Under the pieces are notes generated by a model. It ran no database searches and was not told the DNA's origin. It was given only the letters and a program-made list of their open reading frames with translations. Shown here one piece after another: positions 12,345 to 24,240 of a DNA stretch of 64,000 bases. A program made the position numbers and the translations under genes. The stretch's first letter is position 1. Each line of letters starts with the position of its first letter. Source of the stretch: Iris pallida (lineage: Eukaryota; Streptophyta; Magnoliopsida; Asparagales; Iridaceae). The DNA lies in NCBI GenBank assembly GCA_029216955.1, contig JANAVB010016199.1:13207989-13271988 (forward strand), written 5' to 3'.

Positions 12345-13124
12345 ATGGGGGCAGGATATCAACCATTATCAAGCCTATTAGCTATACTTAAACCCCCATA
12401 TATCAGTCCCCATGGACAGCCTTTGACTGTCCCAAACCAGTCTCAATATCAGCCATCTAGGACAGCCATTGGCCTTCTATTTCCAGTCCCAAAACAGCCC
12501 ATGTTCAGTCCATTTGGACAGCCACATTTGACACCCATTCCAGCCTTAGTAACACCCTCAAATCAGTCCAGTAATTAGCCTATAGGACAGCCATTAAGCA
12601 GGCCCAAACCAGTCCTATAAGCAGTCCTATTTTAGCTATATGTGTTTATATATGTGTATGTGTGTGTGAGTTTATATGTGTGAGTTTATATAGGAGAGTC
12701 TATATGTGAGCCTATATACCATATGTGTGTGAGCCTATAGGAGAGCCTAGGAGTGAGCCTAAGTGTGTGAACCATATGTGAGTTAGTGAGTGAGTGTTGG
12801 TATGTGGGTGTCTAGCTAGATATGAGAACAATATAGGGTAAGGTAATGTTGGGATAACCAACATGTACCCTAAGATGGACTAGATGACCTAGGCACTAGG
12901 ATTTTATGGTAGGTAAAGTTAGTATAGGTTAATGTCTAACTATCCTAGGAAACCTAGGTTAGTATTCCAAGGTTAGAGTGATATGGGCAAGATATCGGGA
13001 ATACCTTGTTAAGGGTAAGTATAGGTATTTACCTAGAAGCTGAGGTAATTGGGTTAGGGTGTAAGGTATAGTTAGAAATTGTTTGTCTTGTTTGTAATGG
13101 TCAATAATAACGCTCCTAGACTAG

Positions 13125-13355
13125 TTTTGACTTCGGTTGACCATTTTGACCAAAAGTCAACAAATGACAATCGAGAGTCAAACTTAGCCTATAAGTGACT
13201 AGAATTGACCGAAACCAAACCAGAGTTGACCAGTTGACTAAAAGTCAACAATTGGTCAATATTAGACTAGTTTGACCTAGAGTTGACCAGAGTTGACCAG
13301 TTGACCAAAGTCAACTGTAAGTCAACCTTTGACCCCGTTTGACCTAGTTTGACTT
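13125..13355. promoter_or_regulatory. W-box (WRKY site) array in Gypsy1 5' LTR
   Basis: In about 230 bases I count 13 TTGAC cores on the plus strand, all followed by C or T, and 6 GTCAA cores (the same site on the minus strand). TTGACC/T is the W-box bound by WRKY transcription factors in plants. Spacing is irregular, with local repeats of AGTTGACCAG. Binding and activity are inferred. Confidence 0.6.
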
Positions 13356-14783
13356 AGACTTGCATATCATGAATTAAATTAGTTTCTTTTTTATTATAAA
13401 ACCCTGTTTGACTTATAGTATCTCATTTTAGGTCTGTGATTTACTCTGAGCGTTTGTTCACCTTATCAGCTCAGGACCACATGCGAGTACATTCACTGAT
13501 AGTTTTTATTGTCTTGATATCTACTATATCCGATTCAGTTGTAGTGTCTTACTTGATTCTTGACACGATAGTTCACGGACTAGTATACGTCGGATCCTGT
13601 CATGAGATGTTATTCCTAGATTTTCTTGGTATATTGGTACGTGATATTTCCATGTTTCGTGTACTTATATAGACATCGATTTGGGAGTGGGCTGGCCCCC
13701 TACTTTTGAATCCCGTGTCATGACGTGCCATGTCTGGATCCGTGATACTATTCGGGGATGGAGGAATTATTAGGGGTTATGTGATTAAAGCCTCCTGACA
13801 CTATTTTTCTTGCGCCACTCTCACCTCACGTAGGGTGTGGCAGATACCTCCGTGCGCTTGTTATCCAGGTTGGTCGGCATGACTTTTCGTGAGATTACCG
13901 TACGATTGTCGGGCCAAGTGGATAACCTGTCTTGACACTTACCTAAAGCCGATCACATATCGCTCTAATAATTCAAATCATATTTATATTTATTTATCGT
14001 ATCTTATATCTTGCTCAATTCTACTTTCAGTACTTTTCTTACCATGCTATGATATTCATTTACTCACATGCTCTATATACCTTTATGCTATACCTTGATT
14101 TAAGACTAAGTTCTGTTCGGGAGAAGGGTTACAACCCCGGTCCTTGTTTGGTTTAAGGGTTGTAACTCAGCTTCCGAGTGGTTTCCAAGTTATCCTATAT
14201 CTTTGTCTTGTATTTCATTACACTGTCTCTTATAAAATTTGTCAATTCATATGGAACTGCTGTTAGTGTTTGTACTTGCTCATTTTTCTGACAGGATACC
14301 GTTGATATTTTACAGATGATTCTGAGGCAGATTGCCCGACCTATTATGGGGACGGGTTAGATGGAGTAGACCTGGACCGTGGCTTGATAGTAGAGCCACT
14401 AGACTTTGCTCACCCAAAGTAGAGTAGTTTAGTTAGGTTTGCCTGGACTGCGATCCAGCTAGTACCTTCAGATTGTAGTACTTATATTATATTTTGTGAC
14501 TCTTGAATGTTGTGTTTAGCTTTGGACTTGTGTGGATCTTGAACTTATTTCCTGCTTTCATCTATCATATTTCTTTTCCATGTTATCTACCTTAGTTTTA
14601 CTTTGTGTTTGAGACTGTATTGCTATGTCACCTCCATTCGGAGTGTATATACTGTACAGGTACCTTTATCTGTTTAGTCGTAGTATTTACAGACCCTATA
14701 TACAGCGTTCTACCGCCGATTCTGCGACGTAGACTGGACGTATACACGTGCTCGTGCCCCTAATCAGGATGCGGGTCGTGACA

Positions 14784-15038
14784 TGTTTTTGTCGTGGCCC
14801 ATGCAGGTCTGTGTCGCAACTAGTGCGATCTCGTAATGGTGCTCGACTTAGAGTACTAATTACGAGCCTGCAATTAGGACGTAGGATCTAGGGTATGATA
14901 GGAGTTACTCAATCACATTTTAGGAAATTTTTGATCCTTTGATTACCATGATAACTCTTTTGCATTGAATTTAATTATCCTTCTTTGATATTCCTTGTCA
15001 TGTGCCATATTGATTCCTTGTTTCAATCTATCCTCAGG
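14784..15038 (+). other. Gypsy1 5' leader between LTR and gag
   Basis: The expected TGGTATCAGAGC primer site is not seen next to the LTR end. Instead TGTTTTTGTCGTGGCCCATG follows directly. The same region of E1 (28189-28217, minus) keeps GTGGCCCATGC and GGTCT, so this may be the functional priming region. A Met-like TGGT start occurs about 55 bases further in. A polypyrimidine stretch ending CTCAG lies just before the gag ATG. Confidence 0.4.
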
Positions 15039-16330
15039 ATGACGATTACTCGCTCTCAGGCAGCAGGATCTAGTGCTGTTCCAGAGAGGCCCGATATGGC
15101 AGAACTTCCACCTCCGGCTGCGGGAGCTGCAGTTGAGGGAGCTGCCACCTCAGTTCCTGCCCTTCAGACGAGAGTAGCAGCGACGGTTCCATGAGGTCTT
15201 CCACCTCCAGCAGCAGGACCATCCATAGTCATTCCTGAGACTCTTCCACCGCCGCCTCCGCTACCGGCGGATGCACAACAGATGATGGCCCTGCTACAGC
15301 AGATGTTGTAGACCCAGAGGGCCCAGGCAGAGGCACAGCAGCATCAGGCTGATGCATCCTACCGCCAGACAGAGGTGTTACGGCAGAGCATGGAGAACTC
15401 ATACCAACTGGCGATGGCAGCAGTAGAGAGGGTTATGCAGGGTACAGCTCAGGGTACAGTTCAGGGAGCCCCAGTTCAGCAGCAGGGTCAGGGGAGGCCT
15501 GGCACATGCCTAGACTTCAGGAAGATGAACCCGAGGGAGTTCAAGGGTACCGAGGGTATCCTGTATGCGGATGACTGGTTGGAGGATGTCCAGCGGAGCC
15601 TGGAGTTAGCAGATGTCCCGAAAGGGCTTTGGATGACGTCTGCAGCGAATCAGTTTTTTGATATAGCGCTGACTTGGTTTCGTACGGATCCTCGTGCATC
15701 GGTGAGGGGCTTGTCATGGAAGGACTTCAGACGGCTCTTTAAGGAGAAGTTCTACCCAGATGTGGCCTTGGCAGTTTTGGAGGGGCAGTTTGTCCGTTTG
15801 GAGCAGGGGAACTCGTCGGTGGACGAGTATGCAGCGAAGTTCTTCCGCCTGAGTAGGTTTCCACTGAATCTGATTAAGAATGAGGGGTCAAAGGCTCGCA
15901 AGTTTCGGAGGGGTCTTATCCATACAGTTCGCACTCGTACCTCCGGGCGACGCGATGCGACTTTCGAGCAGATTCTGATGGAGGCACAGATCGTAGAGGA
16001 GGACTTCGACCTCAAGCCGAAGAGGGAAATCGATATTCTAGGAGCGAGCTCGAGTGCGGGTCCGGTGAAGCACCCTTATTTCTAGAAGAGGCAGATTCAG
16101 CAGCAGGACAGGGCTAGAGACAGACTACTCCGTACGGCTTCTGCGGGAAGCCAAGGCACACTCGAAAGGCCTGTAGGAAGAGGTTGGGCGTCTGTCTATA
16201 CTGTGGGGCGCCCGACCACTTGCTGAGGGATTGTCGTCTTCGTGGAGTTCGTGGAGGCCAGGACAGAGCGCAGCAGGCCAGAGGACCAGCAGTTCAGCAG
16301 AGAGGTCCTCCACTTCAGACCCAGCAGCAG
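15039..16330 (+). pseudogene. gag: Gypsy1 gag (capsid and zinc knuckle), broken
   Basis: Gag forms the virus-like particle and binds the element RNA. I place the start at the ATG at 15039 (MTITRSQ), because E1 has a corresponding start after a similar pyrimidine-CAG. The N-terminal part is alanine/proline-rich. The core carries FKGTEGILYADDWLED and ALTWFRTDPR, typical of chromovirus gag. A CCHC zinc knuckle follows, with C at 16193 and 16202, H at 16217 and C at 16232. The frame is broken by TGA at 15192, TAG at 15309 and TAG at 16083, and by a frameshift between 16086 and 16184, so no intact protein can be made. Confidence 0.85.
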
Positions 16331-16850
16331 CGCTTTGGACAGTACCAGAGGGGAGCCCCTGCGGGCAGAGTATTCGCTTTGGCAGTAGAGGAGAAGGCAG
16401 AGCCAGTGGGTGATGTTGTGGCAGGTCACGTTCTCCTTGATTCATTCCCTGCTTTTGCCTTGTTTGATTCCGGTGCCACTCATAGTTTTGTGTCTGTTTC
16501 CTTTGCTCTGAAATACAACATTATTGCTGAATATATGGGTAGGACTTACAAGATATTGACCGGGGGAGGCATCATCCTGGTTAATAATATCTGCAAGGGG
16601 CGGAGAGTTACTCTAGGAGGCCAGGATTTGAGCGCGTGCTTGCTCGTAATGCCCCTTCCGAGGTACGATATGGTACTCAAAATGGGTTGGTTGAGCATGC
16701 ACCATGCTAGTATAGACTGTAGAGGAGGTAGGGTTCTGTTTAGGCCGCCGAGAGAGCCAGAGATTGTGTTTGCCAGGGGAGCAGCTGAGCCGGAAGATGG
16801 GTTCTTTAGAGCTTTGCTGGCGGGGCAGGCATTGCCGCATCCATTGATAG
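16331..16850 (+). pseudogene. pol: Gypsy1 aspartic protease domain
   Basis: The protease cleaves the Gag-Pol polyprotein. The catalytic motif [12 protein letters not shown] is intact, with the Asp at 16466-16468, followed by a conserved hydrophobic stretch ending in [12 protein letters not shown]. The frame opened at 16184 runs without a stop from the zinc knuckle through the protease into RT, so the domain looks intact although the full polyprotein is broken upstream and downstream. Confidence 0.85.
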
Positions 16851-17680
16851 CTGATTTCATGGATGTTTTTTCCGAGGAGTTGCCTGGGATGCCGCCAGAT
16901 AGAGACATTAAGTTTTCTATAGACTTAGTGCCGGGCGCTGAGCCTATTTCACAGCACGTCTATAGGGTCAACAGCAGCGAGTTGGCAGAGCTGAAGAAGC
17001 AAGTCGACGAGCTACAGGACAAGGGATTCATCAGATCCAGTTCATCACCTTGGAGAGCGCCAGTTCTGTTTGTACCGAAGAAGGATGGTACGATGCGTAT
17101 GTGTATCGATTACAGTGCGTTCAACAACCTCACTATCAAGAACAAGTACTCGTTGCCGAGGATTGACGACTTGTTCGATCAGTTGAGCGGCGTGAAGGTA
17201 TTTTCGAAGATAGACCTGAGGTCCGATTATTATCAGCTGAAGGTGAAGTAGGAAGACATTTCGAAGACGGCTTTTCGGACTCGGTACGACCAGTACGAGT
17301 TCACTGTCATGCCATTTAGGTTGACCAACGCCCCAGCAGTGTTCATGAACTTGATGAACAAGGTATTCCATCAGTACCTTGACAAGTTCATGGTGGTCTT
17401 CATAGATGACATCTTGGTCTACTCGAAGATGCCGGAGGAGCACGAGGAGCATCTGAGGATTGTGCTCGAGACTCTGAGGAAGGAGCAGTTGTACGGAAAG
17501 CTTTTGAAGTACGAGTTCTTCCTGGACCAGGTCGAGTTCTTGGGTCATGTTGTGACCGAGCACGGGATCTCAGTAGACCAGATGAAGATTACTGCGGTAG
17601 AGTCTTGGTCTACACCCAGTTCAGTTGTCGAGATTCGGAGCTTTCTGGGTTTGGCGGGCTACTATCGAAAGTTCGTCTAG
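16851..17680 (+). pseudogene. pol: Gypsy1 reverse transcriptase domain
   Basis: RT copies the element RNA into DNA. Recognisable landmarks in order are [67 protein letters not shown] and the catalytic FIDDILVYS, whose aspartates begin at 17405. An [12 protein letters not shown] motif ends the segment. TAG codons at 17249 and 17678 interrupt it. Catalytic residues are otherwise intact. Confidence 0.9.
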
Positions 17681-18180
17681 GACTTCTCACGGATTACGGA
17701 GCCGATGACTAGACTCACCAGGAAGGACGTGGAGTTCGTCTGGACTGAGGAGTGTCAGGCCGCCTTCGATGAGCTGAAGAAGAGGTTGACATCAGCTCCG
17801 ATCTTGACATTACCGTTTGGGACCGGTAGTTTTTCGATCTACAGCGACTCTTCTGGCAGGGGTTTGGGTTGTGTTCTTCAGCAGCACGGGAAGGTGATTG
17901 CCTATGCATCTAGGCAGTTACTCCTCATGAGAAGAACTACCCGACTCACAATCTGGAGTTGGCCGCTGTTATCTTTGCCTTGAAGTTGTGGAAACACTAC
18001 TTGTATGGAGAGCGGGTTGAGATCTTTACTGATCACAAGAGCTTGAAGTACGTGTTCACTCAGAAAGAGCTGAACATGCGGCAGAGACGTTGGCTCGAGC
18101 TGATGAAGGATTTCGATATCGCCTTACAGTACCATCCAGGGAAGGCCAACGTAGTTGCAGATGCCTTGAGAAGGTATCCA
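17681..18180 (+). pseudogene. pol: Gypsy1 RNase H domain, frameshifted
   Basis: RNase H removes the RNA strand during reverse transcription. It starts after RT with RLTRKDVEFVW and continues through [18 protein letters not shown] and YASRQL. A frameshift near 17920 moves the reading frame to the one that reads [29 protein letters not shown] and ends in [10 protein letters not shown]. The domain is complete in content but split over two frames. Confidence 0.85.
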
Positions 18181-19302
18181 GTAGCTATGTATCTGATAGC
18201 AGATCGTCATCTTTTGGATAACCTAGACAGTTTGGGAATCGAGGTAATTATTCCTGGCATGGAGGTACAGATGTGGGGCTTACAGATTCAGTCTGAGTTG
18301 ATGGATAGAGTCAGATCAGCACAGTATGATGATGTTGCCCTGAGGAGCATCAGGGGGCAGGTGCGGGCAGGGTTGCTCGATGATTTCTCTATTGCCGAAG
18401 ATGGGTCACTGCGGCACGGTGATAGACTGTACGTTTCGAGTGGGAAGCTTCGGGAGGAGGTTCTTCAGGAGGCACATCGCTCTCAGAACTCTATACATCC
18501 TGGAGCCAACAAGATGTACAGAGATCTGAGGGAGCACGTTTGGTGGTACGGCATAAAGCGCGAGGTAGCTCAGTTTGTATCTCGCTGCTTGGTATGTCAG
18601 TAGGTGAAGGCCGAAAGGCAAAGGCCTGGTGGGTTGCTACAGCCACTACCCATTTCTGAGTGGAAGTGGAAGCACATCACCATGGACTTTGTGTCCGGAC
18701 TTCCACGATCTCCTGGAGGAAAAGACGCGATTTGGGTTATAGTTGATAGATTGACCAAAACGGCCCACTTTTTGCCTTTTAAGGTGGAATTGTCTACGGA
18801 GAGGCTGGCAGAGCTGTACGTTCGTCAGATCGTGCGATTGCATGGGGTTCCTACGAGCATAGTTTCAGATCGGGATAGCCGTTTCACTTTCCACTTCTGG
18901 AGGAGTTTGCAGGCTAGCTTGGGCACCTCGCTCAAGTTTAGTACCGCTTATCATCCCTAGACAGACGGGCAGTCGGAGAGGACTATCCAGACTTTGGAGG
19001 ATATGCTTCGTACGTGTGTGCTTGATCTTGGGGGTTCTTAGGAGGACCATCTTCACCTGGTAGGGTTTTCTTACAACAACAGCTATCAGGCCAGTATAGA
19101 GATATCGCCATTCGAGGCTCTATACGGACGGAGATTCCGTACTACCTTGTCATGGGACGATATTGGCGAGAGAGTTTTGCTTGGACCGGAGATGGTAGTG
19201 AATGCAGCTGAGAAGGTCAGGTTGATTAGAGACAGACTTCAGGTGGCTCAGGATAGGCAGCGGCATTGGGCCGATAGCCACCGGAGACCGTTAGAGTTCG
19301 AG
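18181..19302 (+). pseudogene. pol: Gypsy1 integrase (zinc finger and catalytic core)
   Basis: Integrase inserts the cDNA into chromosomal DNA. The HHCC finger is visible ([10 protein letters not shown] to SRCLVCQ, about 18476-18600). The DDE core follows, with [21 protein letters not shown] and TIQTLEDML. The target-interaction region AYEALYGR is recognisable as FEALYGRRFR. Stops are TAG at 18601, TAG at 18958 and TAG at 19039. The coding sequence breaks at LEFE (19302) before an intron-like insertion. Confidence 0.85.
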
Positions 19303-19373
19303 GTTAGTTTCAGTTCCTGTTGGTGATGCTTGTGATTTTGTTTGTCCTGTGTGTGAGTTTGTTTTATGTCTAG
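19303..19373 (+). other. Candidate 71-bp intron in Gypsy1 integrase
   Basis: The 71 bases start GTTAG and end TTTTATGTCTAG, so they have GT and AG ends and a T-rich 3' side. The length is not a multiple of three and an in-frame TGA occurs at 19324. Removing exactly this stretch joins LEFE to AGALVFLK, which matches the expected LEFEVGDHVFLK-type sequence. Either an intron or a chance insertion is possible. Confidence 0.5.
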
Positions 19374-19796
19374 GCTGGTGCTTTGGTGTTCCTGAAGATT
19401 TCTCCGACACGGGGTACGATTCGCTTTGGCGGAGATGGGAAGCTTAGTACGCACTACATCGGACCTTTCACTATCCTTGAGAGGGTCGGTGCAGTGGCTT
19501 ATCGACTAGACTTGCCACCTACGCTAGAGGGGGTGCACAACGTGTTCCATGTGTCGCAGCTGAGATGGTACGTGGCAGACCCCAGCCATGTATTGAGCCA
19601 TTCAGCGATCGAGGTGGGGCCTACTCTTCACTATCCAGAGCAGCCAGTGGAGATTCTGGATCGTAGGAAGAAGGTGCTCCGGAACCAGGTTATACCCTTG
19701 GTTCGTTTTGCATGGAGACATCACTCTCCAGGTGAGTCTACCTGGGAGAGAGAGGACAACATGTAGGAGCGTTTCCCTTATCTCATCGAGCCCTGA
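19374..19796 (+). pseudogene. pol: Gypsy1 integrase C-terminus and chromodomain-type tail
   Basis: The sequence reads [14 protein letters not shown], then [29 protein letters not shown] and a chromodomain-like end with [19 protein letters not shown] and GESTWERED. In chromoviruses this end directs integration to particular chromatin. A TAG at 19764 precedes a short remaining frame that ends with TGA at 19794. Confidence 0.85.
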
Positions 19797-19849
19797 GGTA
19801 TAATTTTTATGTTCTGCATGTGATTTCAGTGTATGTTTGTTTTAATTTT

Positions 19850-19880
19850 GAGGACAAATTTTTTTTAAGGTAGATAGATT
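19850..19880 (+). other. Gypsy1 polypurine-tract region
   Basis: GAGGACAAATTTTTTTTAAG followed by GTAGATAGATT directly precedes the 3' LTR. The GAGGACAAATTTTTT motif is typical of this position in plant chromoviruses. Confidence 0.7.
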
Positions 19881-20852
19881 TGTCACTCTCAGTTTTCATG
19901 AACAGGGGTATTTTGGTCATTTTTCACCTTAGAATTATTTTGGAATTATTTATTTATTTATGATATTATTTTGGGGTTATTTGAGTCGGGTTCGAATTTC
20001 AACTCAATCCGACTTGTAGCGGGAACCCGGGGTAGTATTTGACTCTAGTGGGACCCACACATTAGTTAGCCATGGCCCACATGATATTATTTTTAGTTAG
20101 TGGTTAGACTAATTATTTATGGATAGGATTTGGTTAGATTAGAGATTAAGAATGACTAATTTGACCTCAACCATTTACCTTCCTAATATTAAATCAATAG
20201 ATTAGTGGTAGGGGCCTTTTAGACATTTTCAATAGGGGATAGTAGACCATTCTTGGCCGGCCCTAACTAGAGGGAGAGAGAGTGAGCCCTTTGATATTTT
20301 TCCATTCTACTTTCTCTCTCTTGTTCTTCCCCAAATTTTAGAGAAGGTTCCTATAGATTTCTCCACCAAATCAATCCATTCTTCCACCCAATCTTTTTAT
20401 TTCCTTCTCTACTCAAGCTAAGGAGGGAGCTAGCCAACTTTGGAAGGATTCGGAGCTCGTTCGTGTCAATTTGGGATTTCTACGTGTCGGGGTCGCATCG
20501 GAAGGGTTTTTCCTAGATTCGATCTACCGGAAGGTATAAATCTCTTCTTCTTTTCATTTCTTCATGCATATAGGATAATTTTAGACCCATAGAAATGACC
20601 TCCATAGTTGTGTCTCAATTTGTGTCCATTTTGTGTCCATTTGGAGACTTTTAGGTGTGTCCTATGTGTGGGATTGTGTCCTAGTAGAAAATCCCTATTT
20701 AGACACTTGTATTTAATATATATATTGTGTGGATGATTATTTAGATATTAAATCTCAGATTTTATGTTATTTAGAGATTGTGTTCTTTGGTATCATATGG
20801 TATCATATTCTAATATAAATCTATATCATGGTTATATATGTATATTAATGTC

Positions 20853-20884
<32 letters not shown>

Positions 20885-21165
20885 TATTGTATCTTATATA
20901 TATGTACATATATTGTGTGCTTTTGTCTCATTTATGTGTATGGAGGTGTGTGGAATTTCGGGCAAGAGGGAATGAGTATAGAGTGGTGGATGTGGTTTTG
21001 GAGTTGGTAAGTGTATGTGTGCTTGTTTTGAGAGGGTTAGAGAGGGATAGAGAGAGTGAGAGATTAGAGAGATGTAGAGGGGAGTGATAGAGTGAATAAG
21101 GAGGGGACTTCGCTGCTGTCAACAGCAGCAACTGAAGAATCAGTCCCCACTGATTTCCTGAACTG

Positions 21166-21235
21166 AACAGTCCCCAAAGGGGACTGTTACAAACAGCAGC
21201 TGTAGCAGTAGGTTCCTGCTATTAAATAGCAGGAA
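21166..21235. repeat. Palindrome pair in Gypsy1 3' LTR
   Basis: Both palindromes of the 5' LTR are conserved here at 21166-21188 and 21213-21235, with the same arms and loops. Confidence 0.9.
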
Positions 21236-21999
21236 ATGGGGGCAGGGGATCAACCATTATCAAGCCTATTAGCTATACTTAAACCCCCATATATCAGTCC
21301 CTATGGACAGCCTTTGACTGTCCCAAACCAGTCCCAATATCAGCCATCTAGGACAGCCATTGGCCTCCTATTTCCAATCCCAAAACAGCCCATGTTCAGT
21401 CCATTTGGACAGCCACATTTGACACCCATTCCAGCCTTAGTAACACCCTCAAATCTGTCTACTAATTAGCCTATAGGACAGCCATTAAGCAAGCCCAAAC
21501 CAGTCCTATAAGCAGTCCTATTTTAGCTATATGTGTTTATATATGTGTATGTGTGTGTGAGTTTATATGTGTGAGTTTATATAGGAGAGTCTATATATGA
21601 GCCTATATACCATATGTGTGTGAGCCTATAGGAGAGCCTAGGAGTGAGCCTAAGTGTGTGAACCATATGTGAGTTAGTAAGTGAGTGTTGGTGTGTGGGT
21701 GTCTAGCTAGATATGAGAACAATATAGGGTAAGGTAATGTTGGGATAACCAACATGTATCCTAAGATGGACTAGATGACCTAGGCACTAGGATTTTATGG
21801 TAGGTAATGTTAGTATAGGTTAATGTCTAGGTTAGTATTCCAAGGTTAGAGTGATATGGGCAAGATATCGGGAAAACCTTGTTTAGGGTAAGTATAGGTA
21901 TTTACCTAGAAGCTAAGGTAATTGGGTTAGGGTGTAAGGTATAGTTAGAAATTGTTTGTCTTGGCTGGTAATGGTCAATAATAGCGCTCCTAGACTAGT

Positions 22000-22240
22000 T
22001 TTGACTTCGGTTGACCATTTTGACCAAAAGTCAACAAAAGTCAATCGAGAGTCAAACTTAGCCTATAAGTGATTAGAATTGACCGAAACCAAACCAGAGT
22101 TGACCAGTTGACTGAAAGTCAACAGTTGGTCAACATTAGACTAGTTAGACCTAGAGTTGACTAGAGTTGACCAGAGTTGACCAGTTGACCAAAGTCAACT
22201 GTAAGTCAACCTTTGACCCTGTTTGACCTAGTTTGACTTA
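22000..22240. promoter_or_regulatory. W-box array in Gypsy1 3' LTR
   Basis: This is the counterpart of the array at 13125-13355, with a similar density of TTGACC/T and GTCAA cores and a few base changes and one extra local AGTTGACTAG unit. Preservation in both LTRs only shows common origin, not selection. Confidence 0.6.
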
Positions 22241-24042
22241 GACTTGCATATCATGACTTAAATTTGTTTCCTTTTCATTATAAAACCCTGTTTGACTTAT
22301 AGTATCTCATTTTAGGTCTGTGATTTACTCTGAGCGTCTGTTCACCTTATCATCCCAGGACCACAGGCGAGTACATTCACTGATAGTTTTTATTGTCTTG
22401 ATATCTACTATATCCGATTCAGTTGTAGTGTCTTACTTGATTCTCGATACGATAGTTCACGGACTAGTATACGTCGGATCCTGTCATGAGATATTATTCC
22501 TGGATTTTCTTGGTATATTGGTACGTGATATTTTCGTGTTTCGTGTACTTATATAGACATCGATTTGGGAGTGGGCTGGCCCCCTGCTTTTGAATCCCGT
22601 GTCATGACGTGCCATGTCTGGATCCGTGATACTATTCGGGGATGGGGGAATTATTAGGGGTTATGTGATCAAAGCCTCCTGACACTATTTTGCTTGCGCC
22701 ACTCTCACCTCCGGTAGGGTATAGCAGATACCTCCGTGCGCTTGTTATCCAGGTTGGCCGGCATGATTTTTCGTGAGATTACCGTGCGATTGTCGGGCCA
22801 AGTGGATAACATGTCTTGACACTTACCTAAAGTCGATCACATATCGCTCTAATAATTCAAATCACATTTATATTTATTTATCGTATCTTATATCCTGCTC
22901 AGTTCTACTTTTAGTACTTTTCTCATCATGCTATGATAATCATTTACTCATATGCTCTACATGCCTTTATGCTATACCTTGATTTGAGACTAAGTTCTGT
23001 TCGGGAGAAGGGTTACAACCCCGGTCCTTGTTTGGTTTAAGGGTTGTAACTCAGCTTCCGAATGGTTCCCAAGTTATCCTACATCTTTGTCTTGTATTTC
23101 ATTACACTGTTTCTTATAGAATTTGTCAATTCATATGGAACTGCTGTTAGTGTTTGTACTTGCTCATTTTCATGACAGGATATCGTTGATATTTTACAGA
23201 TGATTCTGAGACAGATTGCCCGACCTATTATGGGGATGGGTTAGATGGAGTAGACCTGGACCGTGGCTTGATAGTAGAGCCACTAGACTTTGCTCACCCA
23301 GAGTAGAGTAGTTTAGTTAGGTTTGCCTGGACTGCGATCCAGCTAGTACCTTCAGATTGTAGTACTTATATTAAATTCTGTGACTCTGTGATGTTGTGTT
23401 TAGCTTTGGACTTGTGTGGATCTTGAACTTATTTCCTGCTTTCATCTATCCTATTTCTTTTCCATGCTATCTACCTTAGTTTTACTTTGTGATTGAGACT
23501 GTATTGCTATGTCACCTCCATTCGGAGTGTATATACTATATAGGTACCTTTATCAGTTTAGTCGTAGTATTTATAGACCCTATATACAGCGTTCTACCGT
23601 CGATTCTGCGACGTAGGCTGGATATATGCACGTGCTCGTGCCCCTAATCAGGGTGTGGGTCGTAACAACGGGGTAGGTCGCTGGGTGTTGATTTACGAGA
23701 AGTGTTAGGGTTTCTCGAGGGCAAACACAGCATATATATGCTACCGCTGCTGATGTTTCCTACTCGGCCTAGGAAAGGCTTACCCGGGATTTTGGGTTGG
23801 GTCAACTCGCGAGATGGGCTTCATCTCGCGAGTATGGCTAAGATGTTATTTTTTTTTACAATATACACTTTTATATATGTTATATATATACTCATATACA
23901 AAAGTATATATACACCTATATATGTATATCAACAAATACCAAAAATTTATTTATAAAAATCATAAAAATTCTAACTCTCAATATACTCAAATATATATTA
24001 CACCAAATCTTTTTAAGCAATATATCATATATTTTTATATAT

Positions 24043-24055
24043 ATATATATTTAAG

Positions 24056-24128
<73 letters not shown>
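24043..24128. repeat. (AT)n microsatellite left of SINE
   Basis: Near-pure AT dinucleotides directly abut the 3' end of the minus-strand SINE. Confidence 0.95.
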
Positions 24129-24129
<1 letters not shown>

Positions 24130-24130
<1 letters not shown>

Positions 24131-24240
24131 TGGGGTGTCCATCTTACTGGAGCTTAGGCGCGTGCACCTAAGGGGGGATTCGAACCCGGGCCTTCCGCCC
24201 GGGGAGCCCCCGTCGCTACCACTAGGCCACGACCCCTTGG

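Larger units (their letters stand above)
19881..23667 (+). mobile_element. Gypsy1 3' LTR
   Basis: The LTR begins TGTCACTCTCAG and ends GGGTCGTAACA. It aligns with the whole 5' LTR except the retroposon insertion. The 5' LTR ends GTGACA where this one ends GTAACA. It is 3,787 bp long, which is large but within the range for Tekay-type elements. Confidence 0.9.
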
